Shown: positions 54,324-63,224 of the stretch, one piece after another
Position numbering within the stretch: the first letter of the stretch is position 1
Layout of the letters: each line of letters begins with the position of its first letter
Source: Marivita lacus
GTDB lineage: Bacteria > Pseudomonadota > Alphaproteobacteria > Rhodobacterales > Rhodobacteraceae
Assembly: GCF_014637725.1 (NCBI RefSeq)
Contig: NZ_BMFC01000017.1
Coordinates: forward strand, 1 to 64,000
Direction: 5' to 3'
Length of the DNA: 64,000 bases
Translations under genes and position numbers: made by a program
Notes under the pieces: generated by a model
Databases searched by the model: none
The model's input: the letters and a program-made list of their open reading frames with translations, nothing else
Told to the model about the DNA's origin: nothing

Positions 54324-55190
54324 ATGCGCTACGCAGGCATCAACGATTTCCTTTCTCAAAGCCCCGGCGTGCTGGCCAAGGGGCCGATTGCGCTGGTCTT
54401 TGCCGAAGATGCGGTCGAGATCGACAGCACCTTGCGGCACAACCTGCATCTTGGCTTCAAGGGCAACATCCTGTTCATGCCCGCCGAGTTCGCTCTGGCA
54501 GAGGATATCGCGGATCAGGTCATCCGCATCGACAACGACATCACGCGACGGGGCAATCGCGAAGAGATCGTGAATGCCATCATCGCCAAGGCGCCGGGCG
54601 TGTGGTTCTACGTGTGCTACAACGCGGAATACCTGTTTTTCCCGTTCTGCGAGACGCGCACCGTCGGGGAATTGCTGGCCTTTCACACCGAGGAACGGCG
54701 TGACGCGATGCTGTGCTACGCCATCGACCTTTATGCGGGCGATCTGGACACGCATCCAAGCGCGGTCAGCATCGACAATGCCTATATGGACCGGTCAGGC
54801 TATTATGCGCTGGGGCGGGCCGATCCGATGACAACCTACCCCAAGGAGAGGCAGCTTGATTTCTTTGGCGGGTTGCGCTGGCGTTACGAGGAACACGTGC
54901 CCCCCGAGCGGCGCAAGATCGACCGGATCGCACTGTTCCGCGCGAAACCGGGGCTGGCGCTGCGGGCCGATCACACGTTCAACGACGAGGAATACAACAC
55001 GTACGCCTGCCCGTGGCACAACAACCTGACGGCGGCGGTGGCGACGTTCCGCACGGCCAAGGCTCTCAAGCGGAACCCCGGATCGGCCTTCGAGATCGAG
55101 ACCTTCCGCTGGCACAATTCGGTGCCGTTCGAATGGCATTCGCGGCAATTGCTGGATCTGGGGTTGATGGAATCGGGCCAGTGGTTCTGA
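54324..55190 (+). CDS. Conserved protein of unknown function
   Basis: 288 residues starting MRYAGINDFLSQSPGV; the frame opens at 54273, but the ATG at 54324 has a better upstream AGAGG. No signal or membrane segment is evident. A central stretch is FYVCYNAEYLFFPFCETRTVGELL, followed by REERR and a C-terminal segment with many aromatic residues (RWRYEEHVPPERRKIDRIAL; FRWHNSVPFEWHSRQ). There is a weak resemblance in layout to GT2-type glycosyltransferases, but no nucleotide-sugar motif is clear. I do not recognise it. It is divergent from miaB. Confidence 0.6.
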   Translation: MRYAGINDFLSQSPGVLAKGPIALVFAEDAVEIDSTLRHNLHLGFKGNILFMPAEFALAEDIADQVIRIDNDITRRGNREEIVNAIIAKAPGVWFYVCYNAEYLFFPFCETRTVGELLAFHTEERRDAMLCYAIDLYAGDLDTHPSAVSIDNAYMDRSGYYALGRADPMTTYPKERQLDFFGGLRWRYEEHVPPERRKIDRIALFRAKPGLALRADHTFNDEEYNTYACPWHNNLTAAVATFRTAKALKRNPGSAFEIETFRWHNSVPFEWHSRQLLDLGLMESGQWF

Positions 55191-55196
55191 GAGAGG

Positions 55197-56219
55197 TCAA
55201 TCAGCCACGGGCACATCCAGCGTGACAATCGTGCCCACGGCACCGCGCGTGACCTGAAGCGTTGCCTGCAGGCCCTCGCACAGGCCCTGTACGATGCGGC
55301 CGCCCAGACCGTCCGAATTGGGCCATGTCGCGCCATCAGGCAGGCCGATCCCGTCATCGGTCACCATCGCGCGCATGCCCCCATTGTCGGTGCGCATGAC
55401 GCGCAGTTCCACCAGACCGGATGCCTGGTCGCGAAACGCGTGCTGCATCGCGTTGGTCAGCACTTCGGACAGGATCAGACCGATTCGCACGGCGGTTTCG
55501 GTATCGACCATCAGCGGTTCAACATGGATGTTCATCCGCACGCCCGGACGGCTGTCGAGATAGGCAATCGCATTCGCCACGCGACCCAGATAGGCGCCCA
55601 GCTTGATCTTGCCGTCATTGCGTTCCAGCGTGGCGGCCGACATTTCCTCGTAGAGCAATTGCAGGCTTTCGACGCGGCGCGACAGGTCCTTGAATTCGTC
55701 GGGCGCGGAACTGTTGCGCGCCTTCATGCGGATGAGGCCGAGGATCATCGCCAGGTGGTTCTTGACCCGGTGCTGGATCTCGGCGGTGACGGTTTCGAAC
55801 TGCCTGAGCCGTTCGGCCTGCCGGTCGGTCTCGACCTCGCTCTGAAGGCCGACGAAATAGACAAGCTCTCCATTGTCGTCGATCACCGGCGAGATCAGCA
55901 GCGCGTTCAGGAACGGCTCTCCGTTGGAGCGCACATTGGTCAGAACCATCGAGACTTCCTCGCGGTTCGCAATGCCCCGGCGCAGTTCGGACACCGCTGT
56001 GGGCGATGTCTGCGGCCCCTGCAGGAACCGGCAGTTCCGGCCCAGTGCCATCTCTGACGTGTAGCCGGTCAGCCGTTCGAAGGCGCGGTTGACATAGACG
56101 ATGGGGTTGTCGGGGAGGCGCGGATTGGTTAGCACCATGGCGATGGTGGATGCGCTGAAGATCGCGGTGGCATCCGCCTCGCTGATATCGCCGGGTTGGA
56201 AGGAAACATCTCTGTCCAT
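55197..56219 (-). CDS. LOV-domain (blue-light) sensor histidine kinase, HisKA_2/HWE type
   Basis: 340 residues. Residues 20-135 are a LOV photosensor: GRNCRFLQG carries the flavin-adduct Cys63, FLNALLISP the flavin-binding Asn, and FVGLQSEVE the conserved Gln125. The kinase has the phospho-accepting His150 in QHRVKNHLAMILGL, typical of the HisKA_2 type. A C-terminal ATPase domain follows (N-box EVLTNAMQHAF, G-box DDGIGLPDG). Blue light would form a cysteinyl-flavin adduct and change kinase activity. Bacterial LOV kinases of this type (Brucella, Erythrobacter) regulate stress, attachment or virulence. No response regulator is adjacent. Confidence 0.9.
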   Translation of the reverse strand: MDRDVSFQPGDISEADATAIFSASTIAMVLTNPRLPDNPIVYVNRAFERLTGYTSEMALGRNCRFLQGPQTSPTAVSELRRGIANREEVSMVLTNVRSNGEPFLNALLISPVIDDNGELVYFVGLQSEVETDRQAERLRQFETVTAEIQHRVKNHLAMILGLIRMKARNSSAPDEFKDLSRRVESLQLLYEEMSAATLERNDGKIKLGAYLGRVANAIAYLDSRPGVRMNIHVEPLMVDTETAVRIGLILSEVLTNAMQHAFRDQASGLVELRVMRTDNGGMRAMVTDDGIGLPDGATWPNSDGLGGRIVQGLCEGLQATLQVTRGAVGTIVTLDVPVAD

Positions 56220-56319
56220 GTCAAATTACCTGGTTTGCAAAATGGGTCCGGCACCATTCCACGGCGCCGTGATCTGAGGGGTGGGTCGGGACGTGCCAAG
56301 GCCCGCATGTCAATCTGGA

Positions 56320-56994
56320 TCAATCCAGGTCCTCGGTAACGATCCGGTCCTCGGACACATCGAGTTCCTTGAGCGCCGTCGTGATGTCGTCGATCATAGG
56401 TTCCGGCCCACAGACGTAGAACGGGCCATCCGCCTCGGCCACGATGGGCGCAAGATAGTCCTTGTCGATGCGGTCGCGCGCAAATTCGCTGTCGGGTTCG
56501 TCCGTCACGACGAAATGGCAGGTGAGCCCCGGCATCGAGTTGAAGGCGTCGCGCAGGATGATGTCCTTTTCGGTCTTGTTGGAAAAGACCAATTGGCAAT
56601 CCTCCAGCGTCCCGTGTGTCTGCAACCTGCGTTTCAGAACCGCGATGAAGGGCGTGATTCCGGCACCACCCGCGATGAACACACCCGGCCCTTGATCCTC
56701 GATAGCACCCCAGGCATCGGTGATCTCGACCTGGTCGGTCATCTGCAGATCCGCGATCCGCTTGGTTACGCCGTCATGATCCGGATAGGATTTGATGACG
56801 AATTCCAGCGTCGACTCCGTCGGCAGGCCGGTGAAGGTGAAGGGGCGCTGTTCATCGCGCCAGCCGTCCTGAGCCAGCGCAAAATCGCAGGCCTGACCGG
56901 GCGTGTATTCGTAGCCGTCAGGCTTGTTGAACACCAGATGGTTGGTGTCGTGGGTCACGGGTTCGATGCTTTGCAGCGTCAAAGTATAGGTCAT
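56320..56994 (-). CDS. FAD/NAD(P)-binding oxidoreductase, ferredoxin-NADP reductase-like
   Basis: 224 residues starting MTYTLTLQSIEPV. The FAD-binding motif is RPFTFTGLP (RxYS type, here RPFT). The NAD(P)-binding motif is FIAGGAGITPFIAVLK, and the C-terminal YVCGPEPMIDDI is the conserved CGP. No [2Fe-2S] domain is present. It resembles flavodoxin/ferredoxin reductases that feed electrons to small redox proteins. The P450 in this window lacks an adjacent reductase but is 54 kb away. Confidence 0.88.
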   Translation of the reverse strand: MTYTLTLQSIEPVTHDTNHLVFNKPDGYEYTPGQACDFALAQDGWRDEQRPFTFTGLPTESTLEFVIKSYPDHDGVTKRIADLQMTDQVEITDAWGAIEDQGPGVFIAGGAGITPFIAVLKRRLQTHGTLEDCQLVFSNKTEKDIILRDAFNSMPGLTCHFVVTDEPDSEFARDRIDKDYLAPIVAEADGPFYVCGPEPMIDDITTALKELDVSEDRIVTEDLD

Positions 56995-57054
56995 GCGCGC
57001 GATGTCTCCTTTGCCGAAGACAACGAACAACCGAAAGCAGAGTTCCCTGACGGA

Positions 57055-57846
57055 TCAAAGATGCTCGTATTGCGGCATGCCCAGAACATGGAAGCCACCA
57101 TCGACGCGCAGGATCTCTCCGGTGGTGAAGGCGCCCGCATCCGATGCAAGGTAGACGGCCGTGCCGCCCACTGCTTCGAGCGTCGCGTTCGACCGCAGAG
57201 GCGCGTTCATGTCGGTGTGCTTGTAGGTCTTGCGGGCACCGCCGATGGCCGCACCGGCCAGGGTTTTCATCGGGCCGGGGCTGATCGCGTTGACGCGGAT
57301 GCCTTCGGGGCCAAGATCATTGGCGAGATAGCGCACGGACGCTTCCAGCGCGGCCTTGGCGATTCCCATGACATTGTAATTCGGTGTCACACGGGTGGAG
57401 CCCATATAGGTCAGCGTCAGCAGCGTGCCGCCGTTTTCCACCATCAGCGGATGCGCGCGGCGCGCCACGTCGATGAAGCTGTAGGCGGAAATATCGAGCG
57501 AATTCTTGAAGTTGGCCCGGCTGGTGTTGAGGATGCGCCCCTGCAGTTCCGACTTGTCGGAAAAGGCGATGGCGTGAACCACGAAATCAATCGTTGGCCA
57601 GCGCGCGCCCAGTTGCACGAACGCGGCATCCAGCGATGCGTCGTTGGTCACGTCGACATCGACCATGAAATCCGACCCGACGCTGGCAGCAAGCGGTTCA
57701 AGGCGTTTGCCGAAGGCTTCGCCCTGATAGGTGAAGGCAAGCTCGGCCCCCGCCTCGGCCATCGCCTTGGCGATCCCCCACGCGATGGAGCGTTCGTTCG
57801 CGACGCCCATGATCAGGCCGCGTTTGCCCTGCATCTGTCCGGTCAT
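57055..57846 (-). CDS. fabI: Enoyl-ACP reductase (FabI)
   Basis: 263 residues starting MTGQMQGKRGLIMGVAN. The atypical SDR cofactor loop is MGVANERSIAWGIA, and the catalytic pattern is Y-x6-K in YNVMGIAKAALE (Tyr-Asn... Met... Lys). SISPGPMKTLAG-like stretch (ISPGPMKTLAGA) is the substrate-loop signature. It reduces trans-2-enoyl-ACP in type II fatty acid synthesis and is a target of triclosan-type inhibitors. It lies 2 bp after the fabB stop and is coupled to it. Confidence 0.96.
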   Translation of the reverse strand: MTGQMQGKRGLIMGVANERSIAWGIAKAMAEAGAELAFTYQGEAFGKRLEPLAASVGSDFMVDVDVTNDASLDAAFVQLGARWPTIDFVVHAIAFSDKSELQGRILNTSRANFKNSLDISAYSFIDVARRAHPLMVENGGTLLTLTYMGSTRVTPNYNVMGIAKAALEASVRYLANDLGPEGIRVNAISPGPMKTLAGAAIGGARKTYKHTDMNAPLRSNATLEAVGGTAVYLASDAGAFTTGEILRVDGGFHVLGMPQYEHL

Positions 57847-57848
57847 GT

Positions 57849-59081
57849 TCAATCCAAATATTTCGACAAGAGCATCGACCCGTTGGTGCCGCCAAACCCG
57901 AAGGAATTGGTCATCACCGTGTCCAGCCCTGCGTTTTCCACCAGCTTGGTCGCAATCTCTTCCGGTTTCAGCGCGGGGTCCAGCGTTTCCACGTTGATCG
58001 AGGGGATGATGAAATCGTCGCGGAGTGCCAGCAGGCAATAGATCGACTCCTGCGCGCCGGTGGCGCCCTGGCTGTGCCCGGTCATCGACTTGGTCGAACT
58101 GACCGGCGGTGTGCTGCCATCGCCAAAGACGCGGCGGACCGCTTCGATCTCGCCCACGTCACCCACGGGTGTCGAGGTGCCATGCGCGTTGATATAGCTG
58201 ACGCGGCGACCTTCGGGCAGCGTCTTGAGCGCGCCGCGCATCGCCCGTTCGCCACCTTCGCCGGAGGGTGCCACCATGTCGGCCCCGTCGGATGTGGCCG
58301 AGAACCCGGTGACTTCGGCATAGATCGTGGCACCGCGCGCCAAGGCCCGCTCCAGCGGTTCGAGAACCACCATCGCGCCACCGCCCGAGATCACGAACCC
58401 GTCGCGGCCCGCATCGAACGCGCGCGACGCCTTTTCCGGCGTGTCGTTATATTTGGATGACATCGCGCCCATAGCGTCGAAGAGGCAGGACAGGGTCCAG
58501 TCCAGTTCCTCGCCACCGCCCGCGAACATCACGTCCTGAAGGCCAAGAGCCACCTGCTGCGCCGCCATGCCGATGCAATGCAGCGAAGTGGAGCAGGCCG
58601 ATGTGATCGAAAAGTTCATGCCCTTGATCTGGTAGGCGGTCGCAAGGTTCGCGCTCACCGTCGAGGACATCGTCTTGGGCACGGCAAACGGCCCGATCCG
58701 CTTGGTGCCGCCGGTCTTGAGCACGGTCTGGTGTGCTGCCAGCATCGCGCTGGTCGAGGGGCCACCCGACCCGGCGATCAGACCCGTCATCGGGTGCACC
58801 ACCTCTTCGGGCGTGAGACCCGCATCGGCAATCGCCTGCCCCATGGCGATATGGGCATAAGCCGCGCCCGGCCCCATGAAGCGCAGCGTGCGCTTGTCCA
58901 CATGCTCGGACACATCGAGGTCGATCGCCCCGGCCACCTGCGACCGGAAGCCATGCTCTGCCATATCGGCATTAGCGGTAATTCCCGACCGGCCCGCCTT
59001 CAGGCTCGCGGTCACCTCTTCGGTATTGTTCCCGATGGACGAAACAATTCCCAATCCTGTCACGACAACACGGCGCATCAC
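57849..59081 (-). CDS. fabB: Beta-ketoacyl-ACP synthase I (FabB)
   Basis: 410 residues starting [17 protein letters not shown]. The nucleophile is Cys163 in [13 protein letters not shown], and the two catalytic histidines are in [10 protein letters not shown] and GHSQGATGA. It elongates fatty acids and, with FabA, is required for unsaturated chain formation. fabA lies apart from it at 60266-60775, on the same strand with dddL and a small gene (on the opposite strand) between, unlike many genomes where fabA-fabB are contiguous. Confidence 0.96.
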   Translation of the reverse strand: MMRRVVVTGLGIVSSIGNNTEEVTASLKAGRSGITANADMAEHGFRSQVAGAIDLDVSEHVDKRTLRFMGPGAAYAHIAMGQAIADAGLTPEEVVHPMTGLIAGSGGPSTSAMLAAHQTVLKTGGTKRIGPFAVPKTMSSTVSANLATAYQIKGMNFSITSACSTSLHCIGMAAQQVALGLQDVMFAGGGEELDWTLSCLFDAMGAMSSKYNDTPEKASRAFDAGRDGFVISGGGAMVVLEPLERALARGATIYAEVTGFSATSDGADMVAPSGEGGERAMRGALKTLPEGRRVSYINAHGTSTPVGDVGEIEAVRRVFGDGSTPPVSSTKSMTGHSQGATGAQESIYCLLALRDDFIIPSINVETLDPALKPEEIATKLVENAGLDTVMTNSFGFGGTNGSMLLSKYLD

Positions 59082-59265
59082 GGCTCCTTACAATTGTTGC
59101 ACGCGTGTGTAGGGAAGCTGGCGCACAGGAGCAAGCGTTTCCAAGGCCCTCCGAACCGCGTGCAACCAACTTCACCCAGTCATGCAACCCTATTGAGACG
59201 AAATGCGTCTATCCTGTGCGGGTCGCATCCTGTGTCCCGCGCCGTACTCATCATTGGAGGGTCTC

Positions 59266-59481
59266 ATGAATTCCAAAGTGAATGTCGGACGCGCCGACCA
59301 AGTGGCGCGCATCGTGATCGGGGTGATCCTGCTTGGATTTGCCTTCTTCTGCCCATGGGCGGCAAGCTTTGGCGCCATCGTCACATGGCCGTCAGCGATC
59401 ATCGGGGCGGTTCTTTTCATCACCGGCCTCACCCGACGCTGCCCGGCCTATGACGCTGCCGGCACGGGCACCAACGACTGA
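59266..59481 (+). CDS. Small DUF2892-type inner membrane protein
   Basis: 71 residues starting MNSKVNVGRADQVARIVIG after a good GGAGG. Two membrane helices (IARIVIGVILLGFAFFCPW; AIIGAVLFITGLTRRCP). The N-terminus (N-V-G-x-x-D-x-x-x-R) and the C-terminal C-P-A-Y match the DUF2892/YgaP-membrane domain family, often linked to sulfur carriers such as rhodanese. No rhodanese is adjacent here. It is between fabB and dddL on the plus strand. Confidence 0.85.
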   Translation: MNSKVNVGRADQVARIVIGVILLGFAFFCPWAASFGAIVTWPSAIIGAVLFITGLTRRCPAYDAAGTGTND

Positions 59482-59569
59482 GCGACCCAGATCAGACGGC
59501 ACGCGCAAGACGCCGCTTGCATCGAACGCGAACCTGGCTGACAGAGCGTGACGCGTTCAAGCCAAGGAT

Positions 59570-60241
59570 ATGTGGCCCGTGACCGACCAAAAGCGCCTTC
59601 AGGACTGCCCCGACTGGCTGTATCTGCTTCGTGACTACTACGAGCTGTACCGCCGCCTTTCCGCAGGCGGCAGCGCCTTGATCCGCAGCCACCAGAAGAC
59701 CGTGCGCGACGGAATCGCTCGAGTGATAAAGGCCAATGCCGAGGTGCAGCCACATGAAGCGGTGGCCAAACCGGTGACCGCGCATTGGCGCCGCGCGCTC
59801 GACAACGGCCGGATGGAGCGTCATGCCCCCTTCATCCGGGCGCTTGAAAGCGTGCAGGATCATCTCGTCTGGCAATACGGGTACGAAAAAGTCCCCCGCG
59901 GGCTGGAGCGCAAATACGCCTATGCCGAACTCGTTGGCCCGACCGGTCCTGTGATCACCGACGAAGTGATCTTGGGCCTCGTGCTGTTCGCGCCCGGATG
60001 CACCTATCCGGCCCATGCCCATGACGGCATCTCGGAAAGCTATATCTGCCTGTCAGGCGCCGTGTCGGAAAACGATCAAGGAGTTTACGCGCCCGGATCT
60101 CTGATCTTCAACCCGCCGCAGCAACGCCACCGCATCACCGTCGCCGAACAGAACCCGGCGCTTTTGTGCTACGCATGGACAGGGGAGCGCGACAAGCTGG
60201 CCAACCAGAAGATGGTGTTTTCGCGGGGCCCCCGCAAGTGA
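59570..60241 (+). CDS. dddL: Dimethylsulfoniopropionate (DMSP) lyase DddL
   Basis: 223 residues. The stretch YGYEKVPRGLERKYAYAE, then FAPGCTYPAHAHDGISESY, then GVYAPGSLIFNPPQQRHR matches DddL of Sulfitobacter as I remember it. Cupin metal ligands are H149 and H151 (HAH), E156, Y158 and H187. It cleaves DMSP to dimethyl sulfide, acrylate and a proton. This is a strong marker of marine roseobacters. No other ddd or dmd genes lie within the window. The first ATG (59570) is kept; no strong upstream Shine-Dalgarno is visible. Confidence 0.9.
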   Translation: MWPVTDQKRLQDCPDWLYLLRDYYELYRRLSAGGSALIRSHQKTVRDGIARVIKANAEVQPHEAVAKPVTAHWRRALDNGRMERHAPFIRALESVQDHLVWQYGYEKVPRGLERKYAYAELVGPTGPVITDEVILGLVLFAPGCTYPAHAHDGISESYICLSGAVSENDQGVYAPGSLIFNPPQQRHRITVAEQNPALLCYAWTGERDKLANQKMVFSRGPRK

Positions 60242-60265
60242 TCACCCCCCACAGGTTTCGGCGGC

Positions 60266-60775
60266 TCAGCTTTCCGACAGCGCGACCTTCATGTCCTTGA
60301 CGAGGTAAATGGTCTCGCCATCCGCCTCGACGCGGCCATCCGCAACGCCCATGGTCAGGCGCCGGGTCTGGATCGCCTTGGTGAAATCAACATGATAAGT
60401 GAGCATCTTGCGGTCTGGCCGCACCATGCCGGTGAGCTTGACCTCACCCACACCCAGCGCATAGCCGCGCCCCTGCCAGCCGCGCCAGCCCAGGTTGAAG
60501 CCGGTCAGTTGCCACAGACCGTCCAGCCCCAGACAGCCCGGCATGATCGGGTTGCCCGGAAAATGACACTCGAAAAACCACAGGTCCGGCGTGATGTCGA
60601 ACTCTGCCACCACGTGGCCCTTGCCATGCTCACCGCCATCGCCGGAAATGTCGGTGATCCGGTCCATCATCAGCATCGGAGGTTCGGGAAGCTGCGCGTT
60701 GCCCGGCCCGAACAATTCACCGCGGGCGCATTTCAAGAGGTCGTCGCGGTCGAAGCTGCGAGGAAATTCGGTCAT
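60266..60775 (-). CDS. fabA: 3-hydroxydecanoyl-ACP dehydratase/isomerase (FabA)
   Basis: 169 residues starting [20 protein letters not shown]. The active-site His71 is in [11 protein letters not shown] and Asp85 in [10 protein letters not shown]. It dehydrates 3-hydroxydecanoyl-ACP and isomerises the product to cis-3-decenoyl-ACP, starting unsaturated fatty acid synthesis. It converges with dddL and is divergent from irr. Confidence 0.97.
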   Translation of the reverse strand: MTEFPRSFDRDDLLKCARGELFGPGNAQLPEPPMLMMDRITDISGDGGEHGKGHVVAEFDITPDLWFFECHFPGNPIMPGCLGLDGLWQLTGFNLGWRGWQGRGYALGVGEVKLTGMVRPDRKMLTYHVDFTKAIQTRRLTMGVADGRVEADGETIYLVKDMKVALSES

Positions 60776-60892
60776 GTTCGACAAGGCTCCCGGAATGGTT
60801 GGCGAAAGTCTGCGTTTCCTATCATTGCGCCCGCCGGGCGTGCAAGCCCGCCGCTCCGCGCGGCCTGAGACAAGTTGTTGCAAGAAATTTAT

Positions 60893-60922
60893 TTGAACAC
60901 TGCGGTGGTCGCGCCCTATATA
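60893..60922 (+). promoter_or_regulatory. Sigma-70-type promoter for irr
   Basis: -35 TTGAAC at 60893-60898 and -10 TATATA at 60917-60922 with an 18-bp spacer, 26 bp ahead of the irr ATG. The -35 flank is AT-rich and could also take an iron-responsive regulator, but no exact motif was matched. Confidence 0.5.
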
Positions 60923-60948
60923 CTCTACTGACAAGGAGCGATTTTGGC

Positions 60949-61365
60949 ATGTCTTCACGATCCATCGACCGCGGAACCGAATGGCTGTCCAAGGGCGGCG
61001 TTCGTCCGACCCGGCAGCGCGTTGCACTGGCGTCGTTGCTGGTCGGGGACGGAAAGAACCGCCACGTGACCGCCGAAAGCCTGTTTGCCGCCGTGCAGAA
61101 CACCGGCGATCAGGTCTCTCTGGCCACGGTCTACAACACGCTCCGGGCCTTCTGCGACGCGGGGTTGATGCAGGAAGTCACGGTGGATGGCGCGCGCAGC
61201 TATTTCGACACCAACACCCACGATCACCCACATTTCTTCTGGGAAGACGAAGGCCGCCTGACCGATGCCCCGGCCGATCAGCTCGAAATCGCCCGCCTTC
61301 CCCGCCCGCCCGAAGGGGCCGAGATTTCCAGCGTCAATGTTGTGATCAAGCTGCGCAAAAGGTGA
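60949..61365 (+). CDS. irr: Fur-family iron response regulator Irr
   Basis: 138 residues. Winged-helix of the Fur type is at residues 13-85 ([28 protein letters not shown]), followed by the dimerisation half with the metal-site [12 protein letters not shown]. The location next to fabA and the short length fit Irr, which senses iron through haem in alphaproteobacteria and represses haem synthesis genes when iron is low. The ATG at 60949 has an AAGGAG site upstream. A PerR/Fur role cannot be excluded from sequence alone. Confidence 0.87.
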   Translation: MSSRSIDRGTEWLSKGGVRPTRQRVALASLLVGDGKNRHVTAESLFAAVQNTGDQVSLATVYNTLRAFCDAGLMQEVTVDGARSYFDTNTHDHPHFFWEDEGRLTDAPADQLEIARLPRPPEGAEISSVNVVIKLRKR

Positions 61366-61370
61366 TGTCT

Positions 61371-63086
61371 TCACACGCTCGAGCAGTCGAAGATAATCAC
61401 GTCATATTCCAAGAAAATCGGTTTCTTGGCTTCAAAGGTACGAAGCAAGGCGCAGCGTTCCTCGATATTCTGAAAAAAGTCTCGAATGAACGATGATCGG
61501 CTTTCGGTCTGCAACGCGGTCAGATTATCGACAACGAAAATTTCAAACCCCTTGTCCAACCAGTATTCGATTGTCCACTCTTCCGGTTGGAGCGGCCAGG
61601 TGTGCAATGTCACAGTATAGTCTTCGTCAAGCGTCGCATCGTCCTCCAATCCATACATGGCGAACGGGATCATCGAATAGAACAGCGCGTTATCGGCATC
61701 TTCGGTGATCAAACGTTCGCTTTGGAACGACGGTTGCTCGGTCTCGTACTTGGTCGCCAATCGGATCAAACGGTCATGTTCGAGCTGTTGCGCCGCTCTT
61801 GTTTTCGGGATCGGCAGAACCAAGGTTGTTTTGATCTGCCTGTCACCATGTTCTTCGGAAAGGTAGTCGATCACATCCGCGGAAAGCGGAGGATAGGCAG
61901 CCTGGCGGAGAACCTCGATGCTCCCGGCGAAAGAAATCCCAAAGCCCAAGAGCGCGATACCAACCAACACGATCCGCGCAAACCCGTAGAAGCGGCTTAG
62001 CATGTCCATCAGGACAAGGACCGCGATGATGGTGAAAATATTTAGCTGCACAAGAAACAGATGATCCGGCTGCCGCTCTCCAACAAGCAAGGAAATCACG
62101 ACGGTGCCAACGGCATTGGCACTCCAGCCCGCAAGCAGCACCTTCCTCGCAGTCAGACCGCAGCCCCTGGAAGCGAGCCAAATTGGGCTCATCGCCGCAA
62201 TGCCCAGAAAGACCGGGTTCAGACCAAGAAGAACGCTTCCGAAGATTTCAAAGGTGATCGGAATTCCGACAGCAAAGCCGTCTTCCTCCTTGATCGACAT
62301 CACTGTCTGGACGTCTTGAAAGGCGAAGAACCCGTCAAGATCGAGAAAAATGCCGATGTTCAGAATTGGCATCAGGCTGGCGGAAACCAAGATGATGATG
62401 CCCAACGACTTGAGTGTGTGCGATAGCCCTTCCGACCGCCCGAGCACGAATACCATCGCGAGAGCCATCGGACCGGCGAAGAAAATCGCCGACTGCTTGA
62501 AACTCAGGGCAAGCGCAACCGCAACGCCGATCATGATGTCCGAGCGCGTTTCCGGCCCGGTTTGCCATCGCCTGATGCATACCCAAAGGGTCGCAACGCA
62601 CATGGCCGCAAGTGCGGAGTCGCCCTTGGCAACATGCCCCATCATGACCGCGACCGGTAAAAAGCTGACAACAACGGACACGGCCAATGCCTTTAGGTTT
62701 GTCAGGCCATTTCGGCGCGCAATATCGAAACTCAATGGCGCGATCAGCGCACTCAAGGCCGCGGTCAGGTAACGGCCGGCAAGATAAAATGGCGTCGGAT
62801 CGTCAAAGTAGGCCTGACGGAACCCGTCGACCGATGCCCACATATCTGTCGCAAGGCCAACGGCGAAAAGTACCACAAGCGAGACGGCGATCAGATAATT
62901 GTTAAGCGGCGGATAGAAATGTTGCGTCGGAACAAGCTCACCTGCCAGAACGCGAGCAGCATCGTTTATCCGTTCGTCCGGATTGAAGTACCCAAAATCG
63001 ATCGCATAGGCCCGCAGCAGCAAAGCAATCGCAAAAACTGCGATATACCATGACAAATGCGTCTCTTTTTTGCCTGAATTAACCAT
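61371..63086 (-). CDS. Multi-spanning glycosyltransferase (GT39/ArnT-like, GT-C fold)
   Basis: 571 residues with roughly ten to twelve membrane segments over residues 12-390, then a soluble C-terminal domain of about 180 residues. The GT-C acidic motif near the first loop is FNPDERINDAARVL, containing a D-E pair (YFNPDE), as in dolichyl-phosphate-mannose and ArnT-type enzymes that use polyprenyl-phosphate sugars. Its codons look less GC-rich than those of neighbours. It is divergent from a HAD-UbiA fusion, and both could belong to a polyprenyl-sugar pathway. The acceptor is unknown. Confidence 0.8.
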   Translation of the reverse strand: MVNSGKKETHLSWYIAVFAIALLLRAYAIDFGYFNPDERINDAARVLAGELVPTQHFYPPLNNYLIAVSLVVLFAVGLATDMWASVDGFRQAYFDDPTPFYLAGRYLTAALSALIAPLSFDIARRNGLTNLKALAVSVVVSFLPVAVMMGHVAKGDSALAAMCVATLWVCIRRWQTGPETRSDIMIGVAVALALSFKQSAIFFAGPMALAMVFVLGRSEGLSHTLKSLGIIILVSASLMPILNIGIFLDLDGFFAFQDVQTVMSIKEEDGFAVGIPITFEIFGSVLLGLNPVFLGIAAMSPIWLASRGCGLTARKVLLAGWSANAVGTVVISLLVGERQPDHLFLVQLNIFTIIAVLVLMDMLSRFYGFARIVLVGIALLGFGISFAGSIEVLRQAAYPPLSADVIDYLSEEHGDRQIKTTLVLPIPKTRAAQQLEHDRLIRLATKYETEQPSFQSERLITEDADNALFYSMIPFAMYGLEDDATLDEDYTVTLHTWPLQPEEWTIEYWLDKGFEIFVVDNLTALQTESRSSFIRDFFQNIEERCALLRTFEAKKPIFLEYDVIIFDCSSV

Positions 63087-63094
63087 TATGATGA

Positions 63095-63107
63095 TGGTAC
63101 TCTACCA
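63095..63107. promoter_or_regulatory. TGGTA-N3-TACCA palindrome
   Basis: TGGTA-CTC-TACCA, 9 bp upstream of the glycosyltransferase start codon, with AAAG following as at 52814. Possibly the same operator family. Confidence 0.3.
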
Positions 63108-63224
63108 AAGGCTGGGCCCGATATCCGTGCCTATTGCTCAGAACTCTCTTTTCCCGCAGCAAGGGACAACCTTTTCACTTCGGTTTCAACGTTTTTTCAT
63201 AATTGTGACCTAACCCTCGGCAAA

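Noticed and set aside
56320-56994. Reductase partner of the P450 at 977-2359
   Set aside because: The reductase is 54 kb away with no shared context; the pairing is only possible, not supported.
61371-61500. Possible frameshift at the end of irr giving a longer protein
   Set aside because: irr ends in a normal stop and the opposite-strand glycosyltransferase ending (FDCSSV) is coherent, so both are complete.
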